A DNA stretch of 64,000 bases, taken from positions 548,698-612,697 of the forward strand of contig JAAVVV010000001.1 in NCBI GenBank assembly GCA_023910605.1, read 5' to 3'. Each line of letters begins with the position of its first letter. The first letter of the stretch is position 1. The notes beneath the pieces were generated by a model. That model was not told where the DNA came from, ran no database searches, and worked only from the letters and a program-made list of their open reading frames with translations. Below are positions 10,429 through 18,879 of the stretch, piece by piece. A program made the translations under genes and the position numbers. This DNA is from Bosea sp. (in: a-proteobacteria) (GTDB lineage Bacteria; Pseudomonadota; Alphaproteobacteria; Rhizobiales; Beijerinckiaceae).

Positions 10429-10454
10429 GCCCGGGATGCGTCAGGCGCCCGGGC
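10429..10454 (-). terminator. Rho-independent terminator of rpsO
   Basis: Arms GCCCGGG (10429-10435) and CCCGGGC (10448-10454) lie just after the rpsO stop. On the minus strand they are followed by TTTCGCTTTT, a fair U-tract. Some pnp mRNA may arise by read-through, as in the classic rpsO-pnp arrangement. The 240 bp between this hairpin and pnp holds no gene that I can see. Confidence 0.7.
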
Positions 10455-10465
10455 CTGGAGGTCGA

Positions 10466-10735
10466 TCAGCGGCGTATGCCGAGCTTCTCGATCAGGGTGC
10501 GGTAGCGCGCTTCGTCCTTGCCCTTGACGTAGTCGAGCAGGGAACGGCGCTGGGACACCATCTTCAGCAGGCCGCGACGCGAATGGTTGTCCTTGACGTG
10601 GCTCTTGAAATGCCCGGTCAGGTTGTTGATGCGCTCCGTGAGGATCGCGACCTGGACTTCCGGGGAGCCGGTGTCGCCGGCCTTGGTGGCGTATTCGGAA
10701 ACGAGCGCGTTCTTGCGCTCTGCCGTGATCGACAT
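10466..10735 (-). CDS. rpsO: 30S ribosomal protein S15 (uS15)
   Basis: Primary 16S rRNA-binding protein of the small subunit platform; 89 aa, the standard length. It carries the family signature from [15 protein letters not shown] through [18 protein letters not shown]. The start at 10735 (MSITAERK) has AAAGGA just upstream; an in-frame ATG 18 bp earlier would give an abnormal leader. pnp follows. truB, which often precedes rpsO, is absent here; the upstream neighbour is a deacetylase gene. Confidence 0.97.
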   Translation of the reverse strand: MSITAERKNALVSEYATKAGDTGSPEVQVAILTERINNLTGHFKSHVKDNHSRRGLLKMVSQRRSLLDYVKGKDEARYRTLIEKLGIRR

Positions 10736-10904
10736 CGATCGTCCTTTCAGCAAGGGTTTCGGGGATTCGGCCTGGCCGGGATGTCGTCCAGCAAGGTCGT
10801 GATGCGGCGCCCGGAGGCTCCGACGCGCTGGCCTATAGGCGAAACCCGCCCTCTTGGCCAGCGAAATCCCGCAAGCGCGTCATCCGGGCGCTCCCGGATG
10901 GCCT

Positions 10905-12059
10905 TCAGCGCGCCAGTTCGGCGATAACCCGCCGCACGAAGGCCTCGCCGGCGTGCATCTGGCTGACCGCGATGAATTCATCCGGCTGGTGGGCCTGCGC
11001 GATGTCGCCGGGGCCGCACACCACGGTCGACCAGCCGACCTGCTGGAACTGGCCGCCCTCGGTGCCATAGGCCACGACATGGCTGCCATTGTCGCCTGTG
11101 ATGCGGCGCGCCATCCGCTCGGCCTCGCCATCCGCTTCGGGCCTGAGCGGCGGGATGGAGCTCAGCAGCTCCACATCCACGCCTGCCTTGTCCCAGCGCG
11201 CCTTCATCGGCGGCTCGATCACGTCGCGGATGTAGGCGAGGTAGCGCGCATGATCCTCCATCGGGTCCTCGGGCGGGATCACCCGCCACTCGCCCACGAA
11301 CTCGCAGCGTTCGGCGGTGATGTTGGCGGCCGTGCCCCCCTTGACCATGCCCGTGTGGAAGGTGGCGTAGGGCGGCACGAAGGGCGTCGCCGGGTCGGCG
11401 TCGGCCCGGCGCTTGTCCATCTGGTCCTCGAACCAGGTGATCAGCCGGGCGGCGGTCATCACCGCCGAGACGCCGAGGTCCATCCGGCTCGAATGCACGG
11501 CATAGCCGCGCACCGTGGTGCGCACGCGCGTGCCGCCCTTGTGGCCGGTGACCACCTGCATCATCGACGGCTCGCCTACGATCACGGCCGAGGGCCTGAT
11601 GCCCTGGCGCACCATCTCGTCGATCATGAAGGGCGCGCCGTAGCAGCCGATCTCCTCGTCATAGGACAGGGCCAGATGAACGGGCCGCCTGAGCCCGGCC
11701 TTCAGCATCTCGGGCACGAGCGCGAGGCCCAGCGCGTTGAAGCCCTTCATGTCGCACGAGCCGCGCCCATAGAGCCGGCCATCGCGCTCGGTGAGCGTCC
11801 ATGGGTCCGAGGTCCAGTCCTGCCCAGCCACCGGCACCACATCGGTATGTCCGGAAAGCACGACGCCGCCATCCACGCTGGGCCCGATCGTGGCGAAAAG
11901 GTTGGCCTTCTCCCCGTCGGGGCTGGGCACCAGCTGCGACTGGACGCCGTGGCTGGCGAGATAATCCCGCACGAAATGGATGATGTCGAGATTGCTCCGC
12001 TGGGACTCGGATGGGAAGGCCACGAGCCGCGCCAGCATTTCGATCGGGGTCATGTGCAT
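10905..12059 (-). CDS. argE: Acetylornithine deacetylase (ArgE-type M20 peptidase)
   Basis: A zinc-dependent M20 family amidohydrolase of 384 aa, predicted to remove acetate from N-acetylornithine in arginine synthesis. Metal and catalytic motifs are SGHTD (His71, Asp73), YGRGSCDMKGF (Asp103) and SYDEEIGCYG (Glu-Glu near 137). The start at 12059 (MHMTPIEML) has AGGA eight bases upstream; ATG 12053 is also possible. The gene is divergent from the dehydratase at 12163. Related M20 enzymes act on other N-acyl amino acids and no other arg gene is nearby, so the exact substrate is less certain than the family. Confidence 0.82.
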   Translation of the reverse strand: MHMTPIEMLARLVAFPSESQRSNLDIIHFVRDYLASHGVQSQLVPSPDGEKANLFATIGPSVDGGVVLSGHTDVVPVAGQDWTSDPWTLTERDGRLYGRGSCDMKGFNALGLALVPEMLKAGLRRPVHLALSYDEEIGCYGAPFMIDEMVRQGIRPSAVIVGEPSMMQVVTGHKGGTRVRTTVRGYAVHSSRMDLGVSAVMTAARLITWFEDQMDKRRADADPATPFVPPYATFHTGMVKGGTAANITAERCEFVGEWRVIPPEDPMEDHARYLAYIRDVIEPPMKARWDKAGVDVELLSSIPPLRPEADGEAERMARRITGDNGSHVVAYGTEGGQFQQVGWSTVVCGPGDIAQAHQPDEFIAVSQMHAGEAFVRRVIAELAR

Positions 12060-12162
12060 GGATTCGATCCTGTAGGCCCCAAGGCGTAGCGCCCGGGCGT
12101 GCTTGACACAAGCCGCGCCGCAAAGCTGGATGGCGCGGCCACGCCCTGAGGTCATGCTTGCC

Positions 12163-13128
12163 ATGCAATTCGACGTTACCCTTGCCGACATCGAGGCTGC
12201 CCGCCAGCGCATCGAGGGCCGCGTGCGCGAGACGCCTGCCTACGCCAGCGAAGCCGTCTCGGCGCGCCTCGGCGCACCCGCCATGCTCAAGTTCGAGAGC
12301 CTCCAGCTGGCAGGCTCGTTCAAGGTGCGCGGCTGCTTCAACAGGCTGCTGACCCTGACGGAGGCCGAGCGGGGGCGGGGGGTCGTCACCGTCTCCGGCG
12401 GCAACCATGCCATCGCCGTCTCCATGGTGGCGCGTGCGCTGGGGGCCCGCGCTCTGGTGCTGATGCCCAGGACCGTGGCGCCCTTCAACATCGCGCTCAC
12501 CAGGGCGGCAGGGGGGGAGGTCGAGCTGTGCGAGGACGCCATCGCCGCCTTCGCCCGCGCCGATGATTATGCCGCCGGCGGGATGACCAATGTGCATTCC
12601 TATGATGACCCCCACATCATCGCGGGCCATGGCACGCTGGGGCTGGAACTGGCCCGTCAGGCCCCGGGGCTGACCCATCTGTTCATATCGATCGGCGGCG
12701 GCGGCTTCGCGGCGGGCGTCGGCGCGGCCATGAAGGCGCTCAATCCCGCCCTGCGCATCATTGGCGTCGAGACCGAAGGCGCCACGACGATGACGCAGGC
12801 CCTGGCGGCCGGCGCGCCGGTGCCGATCCGCCCGACCTCGATCGCCCGCACGCTCGGCGCGCCCTTCGCCACGGAGCGCACCATGGCTGCGGCGCGTGCC
12901 TTCATCGACGAGATCCTCGTCATCCCGGACCGGGACGCTGTGGCCGAGCTGCTCTGGCTGCTCCAGGAGGAGCGCGTGCTGGTCGAGCCCGCGGCCGCCT
13001 GCGTCCTGGCGGCGGCGGTCGCCCGGCGCGGCATCCTCGATGCAGGCGCGCGGCCCGGCCTCATCCTGTGCGGATCCAACGTGGCGCTGGGCGATGTCGC
13101 GGCGTGGAAGGATACCTTTGGCCTGTGA
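12163..13128 (+). CDS. Threonine/serine dehydratase (PLP fold type II)
   Basis: A PLP enzyme of 321 aa in the threonine ammonia-lyase family, expected to deaminate threonine or serine to the 2-oxo acid. The PLP lysine is in SFKVRG (Lys54), with SGGNHAIAV near 80 and a glycine loop SIGGGGFAAGV near 175. It lacks the C-terminal ACT domain of biosynthetic IlvA, which suggests a catabolic or non-allosteric enzyme. EutB-type dehydratases of hydroxyectoine catabolism look alike, but no other ectoine gene is present. The start could be 12154 or 12163; GAGG at 12148-12151 is too close to the first and a little far from the second. Confidence 0.8.
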   Translation: MQFDVTLADIEAARQRIEGRVRETPAYASEAVSARLGAPAMLKFESLQLAGSFKVRGCFNRLLTLTEAERGRGVVTVSGGNHAIAVSMVARALGARALVLMPRTVAPFNIALTRAAGGEVELCEDAIAAFARADDYAAGGMTNVHSYDDPHIIAGHGTLGLELARQAPGLTHLFISIGGGGFAAGVGAAMKALNPALRIIGVETEGATTMTQALAAGAPVPIRPTSIARTLGAPFATERTMAAARAFIDEILVIPDRDAVAELLWLLQEERVLVEPAAACVLAAAVARRGILDAGARPGLILCGSNVALGDVAAWKDTFGL

Positions 13129-13234
13129 CCGCGCATCCGTGACGGCAGCGCCCTGCCTGCGCTCAAAAGAAGTCTCAAGATCAGGCGGCCGGAGCGCTGG
13201 ACCTCAGGCTCAAACGGCGCTTAACTGTCGCCAG

Positions 13235-13255
13235 GCCGGATTGTTCAAATCCGGC
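13235..13255. promoter_or_regulatory. Short hairpin in the leader of the peptide ABC operon
   Basis: GCCGGATT (13235-13242), loop GTTCA, AATCCGGC (13248-13255): a perfect 8-bp stem without a U-tract. With the palindrome at 13262-13275 it lies in the 180-bp gap before the first binding-protein gene. It could be an RNA hairpin or an operator half-site. Confidence 0.3.
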
Positions 13256-13261
13256 GCCGTC

Positions 13262-13275
13262 CTTTCCGCGGAAAG
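13262..13275. promoter_or_regulatory. 14-bp perfect palindrome, candidate operator
   Basis: CTTTCCGCGGAAAG is perfectly self-complementary. It ends 33 bp before the ATG of the first binding-protein gene, where a repressor site or the 5' UTR would lie. No family of regulator can be assigned from this alone. Confidence 0.35.
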
Positions 13276-13308
13276 ATGGCAATCAGTCCAACAGGGAGAA
13301 CACCCGAT

Positions 13309-14931
13309 ATGCTTTCCAAGCGACGGTTCATTTCATTCGCCGCGCTCGCCGCTGGCCTTGCCATGGGCGCCAGCCCTGCCTTTGCGCAGCAGACGCTGCG
13401 CTGGGCCTTCCAGGGCAACCTCAACACGCTCGACCCATACGGCATCAACGAGACGACCACGCTCGGCCTGCAGGGCAATGTCTATGAAGGCCTGACCCGC
13501 CGCGGCAAGGACCTCAAGATCATCCCTGGCCTCGCGGAGCGCTGGGAAGTCCTCGACAATGGCCTGCGCTGGCGCTTCCACCTGCGCAAGAACGTCAAGT
13601 TCCACAACGGCAATGACTTCAACGCCGACGACGTGCTGTTCTCGGCCACGCGCGTGCTGGCCAACAACTCGCAGCTCTCGAGCCGCCTCTCCGGCAGCCC
13701 GGAATTCGTGAAGGTCGATGACTTCACCGTGGACGTGAAGCTCAAGACCCCGAACCCGATCCTGCATTATGCCTGGGACACCTGGTACATCATGGACAAG
13801 GAGTGGACCGAGGCGAACAACGCCGCGATTCCGCCCGCCCCCCAGGCCACCACGCCCGGCTTCGCCACCATCAACGCCAATGGCACCGGCGCCTTCCGGA
13901 TCACCGAGCACCAGCTCGGCGTGCGCACCGTCTTCGAGAAGCACCCCAACTGGTGGGACAAGGCCGAGCACAATCTCGACCGCGTCATCTTCACGCCCAT
14001 CACCTCGGCCCCGACCCGCGTCGCCGCCCTGCTCTCGGGCGAGGTCGACGTGATCGATCCGGTGCCGCTGCAGGACGTGCCGCGCATCAACGCCTCGGCC
14101 AATGCCCGCGTGCTCGAAGGGCCCGAGGTCCGCACCATCTATCTCAGCTTCGACCAGATGCGGCCCGAGCTGACGGCCTCCTCGGTCAAGGGCAAGAACC
14201 CGTTCCAGGACGTGCGGGTGCGCAAGGCCTTCTACCAGGCCGTCGACATCGAGGCGATCCGCCGCCAGGTCATGCGTGGCGCCGCCACCCCGGCCGCCTC
14301 GCTGATCTCGCCGCTCTTCTTCCCGCAGATCAGCCAGATCCAGCGTCACCCGTTCGATCTCGCCGCCGCCAACAAGCTGCTCGACGATGCCGGCTATCCG
14401 CGGCAGGGCGGGGCCAATGGCGTCCGCTTCGAGGTGGACCTCGACTGCCCCAACGACCGCTACGTCAATGACGGCCCGATCTGCCAGGCCGTGACGGCGA
14501 TGCTGGCCCGCGTCGGCATCAAGATCAATCTCCTGGCCGTGCCTCGGGCGCAGTTCTTCGCCAAGATCAACTCGCCCATCTACAACACGCCCTTCTACCT
14601 GCTGGGCTGGACCCCGGGCACAGGCGACGCGCACAACGTGCTCATCGACCTGATGCACTCCCGCAAGCCTGACGGCTCGGGCGGCCGCGGCCAGTTCAAC
14701 AATGGCGGCTACTCCAATGCCCGCGTCGACGCCATCACCGATCTGGTGCTCGTCGAGGTGGACACCGCCAGGCGCGACGCGCTGATCCTTGAGGCCTTCA
14801 GGATCCTGCATGAGGAAGTGGGCTACATCCCGCTGCACCAGCAGGCCCTGGCCTGGGGCGTCGCCAAGAGCGTGGAGCTGACGCAGCGGGCCGACAACCA
14901 GCCGCTGTTCTACTGGGCCAGCAAGAAGTGA
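13309..14931 (+). CDS. Peptide/nickel-type ABC transporter substrate-binding protein 1 (family 5)
   Basis: A periplasmic solute receptor of 540 aa (SBP family 5, DppA/OppA type). The signal peptide MLSKRRFISFAALAAGL ends at PAFA|QQ (residue 26). Family features include TLDPYGINE, LRKNVKFHNGNDFNADDV, TRVAALLSGEVD and the C-terminal GYIPLHQQALAW. The start at 13309 has GGGAGAA nine bases upstream; a start at 13276 would place extra residues before the signal peptide. It heads an operon of two receptor-permease sets and is separated from its permease gene by hairpins. Peptide, opine or other oligomeric ligands are possible. Confidence 0.88.
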   Translation: MLSKRRFISFAALAAGLAMGASPAFAQQTLRWAFQGNLNTLDPYGINETTTLGLQGNVYEGLTRRGKDLKIIPGLAERWEVLDNGLRWRFHLRKNVKFHNGNDFNADDVLFSATRVLANNSQLSSRLSGSPEFVKVDDFTVDVKLKTPNPILHYAWDTWYIMDKEWTEANNAAIPPAPQATTPGFATINANGTGAFRITEHQLGVRTVFEKHPNWWDKAEHNLDRVIFTPITSAPTRVAALLSGEVDVIDPVPLQDVPRINASANARVLEGPEVRTIYLSFDQMRPELTASSVKGKNPFQDVRVRKAFYQAVDIEAIRRQVMRGAATPAASLISPLFFPQISQIQRHPFDLAAANKLLDDAGYPRQGGANGVRFEVDLDCPNDRYVNDGPICQAVTAMLARVGIKINLLAVPRAQFFAKINSPIYNTPFYLLGWTPGTGDAHNVLIDLMHSRKPDGSGGRGQFNNGGYSNARVDAITDLVLVEVDTARRDALILEAFRILHEEVGYIPLHQQALAWGVAKSVELTQRADNQPLFYWASKK

Positions 14932-14945
14932 TCATCGGGCCGTGG

Positions 14946-14973
14946 GCAGGCAGGTTCCTTCGGGCCTGCCTGC
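14946..14973 (+). promoter_or_regulatory. Intercistronic hairpin 1 downstream of the first binding-protein gene
   Basis: GCAGGCAGG (14946-14954) pairs perfectly with CCTGCCTGC (14965-14973) across a 10-base loop. It starts 14 bp after the stop codon. Hairpins in this position often protect the binding-protein mRNA from 3' exonucleases. It stands directly before the terminator-like hairpin at 14990. Confidence 0.55.
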
Positions 14974-14989
14974 TGCGGCCTCACTGATA

Positions 14990-15029
14990 GCGGGTGGCGG
15001 CCCGGCGGGCCGCCACCCGCGCCTTTTTT
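14990..15029 (+). terminator. Strong intrinsic terminator inside the ABC operon
   Basis: A perfect 14-bp stem, GCGGGTGGCGGCCC (14990-15003) with GGGCCGCCACCCGC (15007-15020), has a 3-base loop and is followed by GCC and six T (15024-15029). It stands between the binding-protein gene and the permease gene on the coding strand. It should end most transcripts after the receptor gene and pass a minority into the permeases. Confidence 0.8.
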
Positions 15030-15082
15030 GCGGCATCCGCGCAGGCGGGCCCGCACAGTTTTCCGGTCGAGGACCCAACGGC

Positions 15083-16060
15083 ATGCTCGCCTTCATCATC
15101 CGGCGCATCGTCCAGTCGCTTCTCGTGCTTCTCACGGTGGCGCTGATTTCCTTCTCGCTCTTCCGCTTCGTGGGCGATCCCACGCAGCAGATGGTGGGTC
15201 AGGATACCTCACTGGAGGAGCGCCTGCAGATCCGCAAGAATCTCGGCCTCGACGATCCGGTGATCGTGCAGTTCGGCCGGTTCGTCGGCAACGCGGCCCT
15301 GTTCGACTTCGGCAACAGCTACCAGAACCGCCAGCCTGTCTCGAAGCTGATCGCGGAGCGTTTCCCCGCCACGATGGAGCTGGCCTTCATCTCCGCCCTG
15401 TTCGCGCTGTTCGTGGGGATACCGATGGGGGTCTACAGCGGGCTGAGGCCCCAATCGGCGCTGGCGCGGCTCTTCCAGATGATCTCGCTGATAGGGATCT
15501 CGCTGCCCACCTTCCTGATCGGCATCCTGCTGATCTTCGTGTTCTCCGTTTCGCTGGGGCTGCTGCCCTCCTTCGGGCGTCAGGGCGTGGTGCAGGTCGG
15601 AAGCTGGTCGACCTCCTTCCTGACCTGGGAAGGCTGGCGTTCGATCATCCTGCCCGCGATCACGCTCGGCCTGTTCCAGATGACGCTGATCATGAGGCTC
15701 GTGCGCTCGGAGATGCTCGAGGTGCTGCGCACCGACTACGTCAAGTTCGCGCGGGCCCGCGGGCTCAGGGCGCGGACCGTGCATTACCGGCATGCCCTCA
15801 AGAACACGCTGATCCCGGTCATCACCATCACCGGGCTGCAGGTGGGTTCGATCATCGCCTTCGCGATCATCACCGAGACGGTGTTCCAGTGGCCGGGCAT
15901 GGGGCTGATGTTCCTGCAGGCCGTGCAGAGCGTCGACATCCCCATCATGGCGGCCTACCTGCTCCTGGTCGCCACCTTGTTCGTCCTGATCAACCTCATC
16001 GTGGACCTGCTCTACGTGGCGGTCGATCCCCGCATCCGCATTGCCGGAAAGGCGGCCTGA
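15083..16060 (+). CDS. Peptide-type ABC transporter permease B1 (DppB family)
   Basis: An inner-membrane permease of 325 aa with about six transmembrane segments. It opens with MLAFIIRRIVQSLLVLLTVA, typical of DppB/GsiC proteins, and has the EAA-type cytoplasmic loop EMLEVLRTDYVKFARARGL, which contacts the ATPase. The start at 15083 has GAGGA nine bases upstream; the longer in-frame reading from 14942 would run through the terminator hairpin and is rejected. The C1 permease gene follows after 3 bp. Confidence 0.9.
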   Translation: MLAFIIRRIVQSLLVLLTVALISFSLFRFVGDPTQQMVGQDTSLEERLQIRKNLGLDDPVIVQFGRFVGNAALFDFGNSYQNRQPVSKLIAERFPATMELAFISALFALFVGIPMGVYSGLRPQSALARLFQMISLIGISLPTFLIGILLIFVFSVSLGLLPSFGRQGVVQVGSWSTSFLTWEGWRSIILPAITLGLFQMTLIMRLVRSEMLEVLRTDYVKFARARGLRARTVHYRHALKNTLIPVITITGLQVGSIIAFAIITETVFQWPGMGLMFLQAVQSVDIPIMAAYLLLVATLFVLINLIVDLLYVAVDPRIRIAGKAA

Positions 16061-16063
16061 CCC

Positions 16064-17032
16064 ATGCAGATCACCCCGGAAGACGCCCGCTCGGCCACGC
16101 TTCCCGCACGCGATGCAGGAGGCGGCTTTGCGCGCAGGCTGCTCGACTCCGATCTGTGGCACTCCTTCACCCGCTCATGGGTGACGATGGCCGCCTTCAT
16201 CGTGGTGGCGCTGCTGATCGGCTCCGCTGTCTTCGCGCCCTGGGTGGCGCCGAATGACCCGTTCAACCTCGAGACATTGAGCCTGCTGGATGGCGGCAAG
16301 CCGCCCTTCTGGCACGCTGAAGGGGAGCTGCGCTTTCCGCTCGGCACCGACCAGCAGGGGCGCTGCGTGCTGTCCTCCATCCTGTTCGGGATGCGCTCCT
16401 CGCTGATCGTCGGGCTGTTCGGCGTCGCGCTGGCCGGCGTGATCGGCATTACTCTGGGGCTGTTGGCGGGCTATATCGGCGGCGCGGTCGATGCCGTCAT
16501 CATGCGGGTGGCGGACGTGCAGCTCACCTTCCCCGCCATCCTGATAGCTCTGCTGATCGACGGCACCATGCGCGCGCTGGTGGGCGCGGCCAGATCCGAG
16601 CTGCTGGTCTTCTGGGTGCTGGTGATCTCGATCGGCCTGTCCTTCTGGGTGCAGTATGCCCGCACCGTGCGCGGCTCCACCATGGTCGAGCGCAACAAGG
16701 AATATGTGCAGGCCGCGCGGTTGATCGGGCTGTCGCAGTCCACCATCCTTTTCCGCCATGTGCTGCCCAACGTGATCGGCCCTGTGCTGGTGATCGTGAC
16801 GATCAACCTCGCTCTGGCCATCATCACCGAGGCGACGCTCTCCTTCCTGGGCGTCGGCCTGCCGCCGACCGAGCCCTCGCTCGGCACGCTGATCCGCATC
16901 GGCAACGAGTTCCTCTTTTCCGGCGAATGGTGGGTGGTGATCTTCCCGGGCGTCACGCTCGCGGCGCTGGTCATCGCCATCAACCTGCTCGGCGACTGGC
17001 TGCGCGACGCGCTGAACCCCAAGCTTCGGTGA
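16064..17032 (+). CDS. Peptide-type ABC transporter permease C1 (DppC family)
   Basis: An inner-membrane permease of 322 aa. It shows the DppC N-terminal pattern (SDLWHSFTRSWVT), the periplasmic segment FPLGTDQQGRCVLSSILFG, and the EAA loop reading VERNKEYVQAARLIGLS. It ends in GDWLRDALNPKLR, the normal end of the family. It pairs with B1 to form the first pore and shares an operon with the first receptor. No ATPase gene follows directly; the D and F genes come after the second set. Confidence 0.9.
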   Translation: MQITPEDARSATLPARDAGGGFARRLLDSDLWHSFTRSWVTMAAFIVVALLIGSAVFAPWVAPNDPFNLETLSLLDGGKPPFWHAEGELRFPLGTDQQGRCVLSSILFGMRSSLIVGLFGVALAGVIGITLGLLAGYIGGAVDAVIMRVADVQLTFPAILIALLIDGTMRALVGAARSELLVFWVLVISIGLSFWVQYARTVRGSTMVERNKEYVQAARLIGLSQSTILFRHVLPNVIGPVLVIVTINLALAIITEATLSFLGVGLPPTEPSLGTLIRIGNEFLFSGEWWVVIFPGVTLAALVIAINLLGDWLRDALNPKLR

Positions 17033-17185
17033 CCCGCCGCCAGAATATGCAGAGCGCGGCGGCCCTGACATCAGCTTTGCCGCGTCTTTGCACCATCTGG
17101 CGCGTGACATGCGTATTTGAGCGCCCTAGTCTATGACTTTGGTCCCCAGATCCAGAGAGGGGCCGGGAGGTTCGAGAGAAAAGCC

Positions 17186-18784
17186 ATGAAACCATTCAAC
17201 ACCCTTGCGGTCGCGGGCGCCCTGATGGCCGCGACTTTCCTCACAAGCGTCGCGGTCGATGCCAAGACGCTGCGCTGGGCCCGCTCGCAGGATGCGACCA
17301 CGCTCGATCCGCATTCGGGCAACACCGGCCCCAACCACGTGCTCGCCCACAACATCTACGAGCCGCTGGTCATTCGCTCCTTCGACGGCAAGCTGACCGG
17401 CGCCCTCGCCGTGTCGTGGGCGGTGCTGCCGAATGATCCCAACACCTGGGAGTTCAAGCTCCGCCCCAACGTCAAGTTCCACAACGGCAACGCCTTCACC
17501 GCCGATGACGTCGTGTTCTCGATGAAGCGCGCGCTCAAGCCTTCTGCGGACATGAAGTCGCTGCTCGTCTCGGTCACGGACATCGTCAAGGTCGACGACC
17601 TGACCGTGCATTTCAAGACAGGCGGCCCGAACCCGCTGCTCGTGAACAACCTCACCAACCTGTTCATCATGGACAAGGAGTGGTCCGAGGCGAACAACGC
17701 CGCCGATCCGCAGAACCTGCGCGAGAAGGTCGAGAACGGCGCGACCCGCCAGGCTGTCGGCACCGGCCCCTTCCAGCTCGTCACGCGCGAGCCTGACGTG
17801 CGCACCGTGATGCGCGCCTTCCCCGGCTACTGGGGCGCGGCGGAGGCCAATCACGGCATCACCGAGATCGTCTATCGTCCGATCCCGGAAGCGGCGACCC
17901 GCGTCGCAGCCCTTCTCTCCGGCGAGATCGACTATCTGCAGGACGTTCCCGTGCAGGACATCGCCCGGCTCCAGACCTCGCCCGGCATTCGCGTCAACCC
18001 CGGCCCCGAGAACCGTCCGATCTTCCTCGGCATGAATATCGGCCTGCCCGAGTTGCGCTCCTCCGACGTCAAGGGCAAGAATCCGCTGGCCGACGTGCGC
18101 GTGCGCCAGGCCATCAACACGGCCGTCAACCGCGAAGCCATCCAGCGCGTCACCATGCGCGGGCAGTCGACGCCGCTCGGCGTCATCGCGACGCCGTTCA
18201 TCAACGGCTACACCAAGGAGCTGGACACCTGGCCGAAATATGACGTCGCGGCCGCGCGCAAGCTGCTCGCCGATGCCGGCTATCCCAACGGCTTCACCAT
18301 CACGCTCCACTGCACCAATGACCGCTACGTGAACGACGAGGGCATCTGCCAGTCCGTCGTCTCGATGCTGGGCCAGATCGGCATCCGCACCACACTGGTC
18401 GCGCAGTCGCTGCGGGTGCACTTCCCCGCCATCCAGCGCGGCGAGTATGATTTCTACCTGCTGGGCTGGGGCATCCCCACCTTCGACAGCCACTATGTCT
18501 TCAACGACCTGTACCGCACCAAGACGCCGACAGCCGGCACCTGGAACGGCACGGGCCTGTCCAACGCCACGCTCGACGCCCAGATCGACAGCCTGAACTC
18601 CGAGATCGATCCGGCCAAGCGCAACGCCACGATCGCGGCGATCTGGAAGTGGATCAAGGAGAACGACGTCTACGCCCCGATCCACATGCAGTTCATCGCC
18701 GGCGCCATGCGCTCGGAGTGGAACATCCCGACCGACGTCGAGAACACGCCGAAGATGCGGTTCCTCAACGCCCGCGGTTCGTGA
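17186..18784 (+). CDS. Peptide/nickel-type ABC transporter substrate-binding protein 2 (family 5)
   Basis: A second periplasmic receptor of 532 aa, paralogous to the one at 13309. The signal peptide MKPFNTLAVAGALMAA is cleaved near VDA|K (residue 26). It shares motifs with the first (PNVKFHNGNAFTADDV, FIMDKEWSEANNAA, TRVAALLSGEID) but diverges between them, so ligand specificity probably differs. The start at 17186 lies just before the signal peptide; GGGAGG is about 15 bases upstream and GAGAG closer. The 153-bp gap before it may hold its own promoter. Confidence 0.88.
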   Translation: MKPFNTLAVAGALMAATFLTSVAVDAKTLRWARSQDATTLDPHSGNTGPNHVLAHNIYEPLVIRSFDGKLTGALAVSWAVLPNDPNTWEFKLRPNVKFHNGNAFTADDVVFSMKRALKPSADMKSLLVSVTDIVKVDDLTVHFKTGGPNPLLVNNLTNLFIMDKEWSEANNAADPQNLREKVENGATRQAVGTGPFQLVTREPDVRTVMRAFPGYWGAAEANHGITEIVYRPIPEAATRVAALLSGEIDYLQDVPVQDIARLQTSPGIRVNPGPENRPIFLGMNIGLPELRSSDVKGKNPLADVRVRQAINTAVNREAIQRVTMRGQSTPLGVIATPFINGYTKELDTWPKYDVAAARKLLADAGYPNGFTITLHCTNDRYVNDEGICQSVVSMLGQIGIRTTLVAQSLRVHFPAIQRGEYDFYLLGWGIPTFDSHYVFNDLYRTKTPTAGTWNGTGLSNATLDAQIDSLNSEIDPAKRNATIAAIWKWIKENDVYAPIHMQFIAGAMRSEWNIPTDVENTPKMRFLNARGS

Positions 18785-18879
18785 GCTGAGGCAACCTCCG
18801 GGGCCGGGGTGGGCGCTTGCAGCACATCCCGGCCCTGGTCTTTCCGGCCCCAGGGCCAACCGATGAACGCGAGCCCTCC

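Noticed and set aside
7895..10927. 1010-codon plus-strand frame covering pnp and rpsO
   Set aside because: A shadow of two certain minus-strand genes with a composition rich in Asp/His/Leu from reversed codons. It crosses two terminators.
10905..13128. Deacetylase and dehydratase pair as a hydroxyectoine catabolism locus
   Set aside because: EutB-like and DoeB-like enzymes resemble these families, but the genes are divergent and no eutD/doeA, eutC or transporter of that pathway is adjacent.
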